64,000 nucleotides of DNA from an uncultured Collinsella sp. (lineage in GTDB: Bacteria; Actinomycetota; Coriobacteriia; Coriobacteriales; Coriobacteriaceae): contig CAUCQW010000009.1 in the NCBI GenBank assembly GCA_958445065.1, forward strand, positions 33,102 to 97,101, in the 5' to 3' direction. Position 1 is the stretch's first letter, and every line of letters begins with the position of its first letter. Positions 62,561 to 64,000 of the stretch are shown here, one piece after another. The position numbers and the translations under genes are program-made. The notes beneath the pieces were generated by a model, which saw only the letters and a program-made list of their open reading frames with translations, was not told where the DNA came from and searched no databases.

Positions 62561-63142
62561 CTATACGAACCGATCGGGATAGAGAGTCTTATATCGAACC
62601 CAGGCATTATTGACGCGAATCAGATAAGCCTGAGTTTCAGGGAAGGTAATCGCATTATGGAGTGACGTGTTCTGCTGCGCCCATCCGTCGACATTGCCCA
62701 TACCGGCGTTATAGGCGGCGATGGCACTATCCGTCGACCCGTTGAAATAGGCGAGAAGATACGAGAGGTATGCGCAGCCAAACTCGATATTCGTAGCCGG
62801 ATCGTTAAGATTGTCGACCGAATACTCCCCTCCGTCGACAAGGCCCTTGGCGATCATGTCCTGGGCAGTCTCGGGCATCAGCTGCATCAATCCCTGAGCA
62901 CCCTGATTCGACTCGGCCTCGGGATCCCAATTCGATTCCGACTTAATGACAGCGCACACCAGATACGGATCCAGATTATGCGAAATACTGGATTGCTTTA
63001 CATACGCCTCGTAGTCAATCGGATACAGCGGCTTAAAGAAAGCGGCAGGAGCACACGAGTAGACGAGCGAAATAAGGCCGAAGACGAACACAACGGCAAG
63101 TGGCGCCACGCGATACCACGTAAAGAAACGTGCCTTAGGCAT
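62561..63142 (-). CDS. Membrane-anchored lytic transglycosylase (Slt type)
   Basis: 193 residues. One N-terminal membrane anchor (residues 11-29). SLT domain: LVCAVIKSESNWDPEAESNQGAQGLMQLMPETA with the catalytic Glu in KSES, then YLSYLLAYFNGSTDSAIAAYNAGMGNVDGW. Cuts peptidoglycan glycan strands outside the membrane. The start overlaps the coaE stop by 8 nt. Confidence 0.93.
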   Translation of the reverse strand: MPKARFFTWYRVAPLAVVFVFGLISLVYSCAPAAFFKPLYPIDYEAYVKQSSISHNLDPYLVCAVIKSESNWDPEAESNQGAQGLMQLMPETAQDMIAKGLVDGGEYSVDNLNDPATNIEFGCAYLSYLLAYFNGSTDSAIAAYNAGMGNVDGWAQQNTSLHNAITFPETQAYLIRVNNAWVRYKTLYPDRFV

Positions 63143-63776
63143 CGGCCTCCTCCTTATCCGGAGTATCTATAAACCCGTGGCATGCAAGCCATGAGTCAAG
63201 CTGCTCAAAGAGCGAATTATCGGCTGCCGAATTATCAATCACCGTTGTAGCGAGATTGCACAGCGCAGACTCATCGGGCTGGCAAGCAGAACGGGCATCG
63301 AAATCAGATGGCTCCATGCCACGTTGAATAGCGCGCTCGCGACGAACTGACAAAGGGGCGCTAATGACCAGAATTTCATCAGCCAAGCCAAATGCATCCT
63401 CAAAACCAGTCGGAGCTGAAACCTCGACCACCGCAAAGGGATAACGGGGAGATGAAACCGTACAACAAACCGGATCGAGAATCCTAAGCGAAAGCTGTTC
63501 AATCAGAACGGGATGCACGATGCCATTGAGCCGTGCGACCGAATCAGGAGAAGCGAAAGCTCGAGAAGCGAGGATACTGCGGCGAATGCCGCCTTCCTCA
63601 TCCAAAATGTCCCAACCGAATTCATCCGCGAGAGCATTGACGATATCAGAGCCCGGCACATACAGCGATTTTGCAAGCTCATCCAGATCGATAAGCATAG
63701 CGCCACGAGATTCGAAATAGCGGCAGGCAGTCGACTTACCCGAAGCAATATTGCCCAAGACAAATACGGTAAACAT
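63135..63776 (-). CDS. coaE: Dephospho-CoA kinase
   Basis: 213 residues from the ATG behind GGAGGG. Last step of CoA synthesis. The P-loop reads LGNIASGKSTACRYFESRGA, close to the family GGIGSGKS but without the second Gly; DLDELAKSLYVPG and VVEVSAPTGFEDAF follow, with VRRERAIQRG near 150 as the lid Arg region. The body is somewhat divergent but all main motifs are in place. Confidence 0.88.
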   Translation of the reverse strand: MFTVFVLGNIASGKSTACRYFESRGAMLIDLDELAKSLYVPGSDIVNALADEFGWDILDEEGGIRRSILASRAFASPDSVARLNGIVHPVLIEQLSLRILDPVCCTVSSPRYPFAVVEVSAPTGFEDAFGLADEILVISAPLSVRRERAIQRGMEPSDFDARSACQPDESALCNLATTVIDNSAADNSLFEQLDSWLACHGFIDTPDKEEADA

Positions 63777-63902
63777 CAAGCCCTCCCTAACGCCAATGCG
63801 AGTAATTATCGCTCAAATAAACTAGATGGACTCAAAAAACAGCCAAACAGTAAGAGCGCATACGGGGAAGCTAGGTCCCAAAGCACAACATGTATATAAC
63901 GC

Positions 63903-63933
63903 AAAAAGGGGGAGGCCGCGAGACCTCCCCCTT
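63903..63933 (-). terminator. Terminator of a transcript entering from the right
   Basis: A perfect 10-bp stem AAGGGGGAGG (63906-63915) with CCTCCCCCTT (63924-63933) is followed on the minus strand by TTTTTGC. It ends whatever minus-strand gene lies across the window edge. Confidence 0.88.
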
Positions 63934-64000
63934 CCAAGTTCGATGACGGCTCGGTGCCGTCCACCGGTCAGCGGCGCCCTGGCCTCCCACGGGCTGACCC
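63934..64000 (-). other. Edge of an unidentified minus-strand transcript
   Basis: The 67 nt before the terminator are GC-rich and contain a hairpin GACGGC-N5-GCCGTC near 63942-63958. No frame carries recognisable protein sequence. A structured RNA end is possible but matches no RNA I can recognise. Confidence 0.3.

Noticed and set aside
1..64000. CRISPR array, prophage or intact insertion sequence
   Set aside because: No regularly spaced direct repeats, transposase, integrase or phage structural genes are visible anywhere in the window.
63934..64000. SRP RNA, RNase P RNA or tmRNA at the right edge
   Set aside because: None of the conserved signatures (SRP GGAA-tetraloop region, RNase P core, tmRNA T-arm with CCA) is present in the visible 67 nt.

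Overview
The window looks like a piece of chromosome from a high-GC, anaerobic, Gram-positive gut actinobacterium of the Coriobacteriia, most like Collinsella. This is an inference from gene content and style: anaerobic class III ribonucleotide reductase, WhiA and RapZ, an LtaS-like sulfatase, a sialic-acid operon, oligopeptide ABC systems, and AGGAGG-type ribosome binding sites. There are no rRNA genes, CRISPR arrays, prophages or intact insertion sequences. Most genes lie on the minus strand, and long antisense open frames come from the high GC content.

Layout: (1) 1-10.2 kb holds a secreted 3D-like protein, O-acetylhomoserine sulfhydrylase (metY) with a cysteine-containing leader ORF and a divergent LysR regulator, RNase HI, a Gfo/Idh oxidoreductase, acylphosphatase, a Fur/PerR regulator, a HAD phosphatase, a UreE-like plus FKBP pair, an M19 dipeptidase and a YgjP-type metalloprotease. 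(2) 10.2-15.2 kb is a minus-strand run nrdD-nrdG-folE-HD-folB, with tandem NrdR boxes upstream of nrdD. (3) 15.7-22 kb has five tRNA genes in two clusters plus a lone tRNA-Leu, a GH13 glucosidase, and a partner-switch pair (PAS/GAF/SpoIIE phosphatase, then a STAS-HATPase fusion). The three tRNA promoters share one palindromic upstream element. (4) 22.4-28.5 kb is an oppABCDF operon. (5) 28.7-33.8 kb is the lower-glycolysis run gap-pgk-tpiA-gpmI followed by secG. (6) 34-35.9 kb is rapZ-whiA. (7) 35.9-46.6 kb is a probable sialic-acid operon: peptide-type ABC importer (with a fused permease-ATPase subunit), two esterase-family proteins, nanA, nanK and nanE. A promoter with a perfect dyad over its -10 lies upstream. 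(8) 46.7-63.8 kb carries uvrC, murJ, ybaK, uvrA, an LtaS-like transferase, Mrp ATPase, two FAD proteins, uvrB, a lytic transglycosylase and coaE.

The most unusual signal is not a gene. Seven intergenic spots carry long nested inverted repeats that fall into two families. In family A (12510, 22020, 22327, perhaps 12776) the stems have unrelated sequences but nearly perfect self-complementarity, while the short internal loops and the hairpin tip are conserved. In family B (17995, 36659, 37812) both arms carry GGTGCC (GGTGTC in one arm), so that they pair through tandem U-G wobbles, next to a conserved purine-purine internal loop. That pattern points to selection on a folded RNA. Both families occur in either orientation relative to neighbouring genes, as dispersed repeats do.

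Limits: all calls come from reading the sequence. No database search, folding program or codon statistics were run. Start sites were chosen by ribosome-binding-site position and family length.
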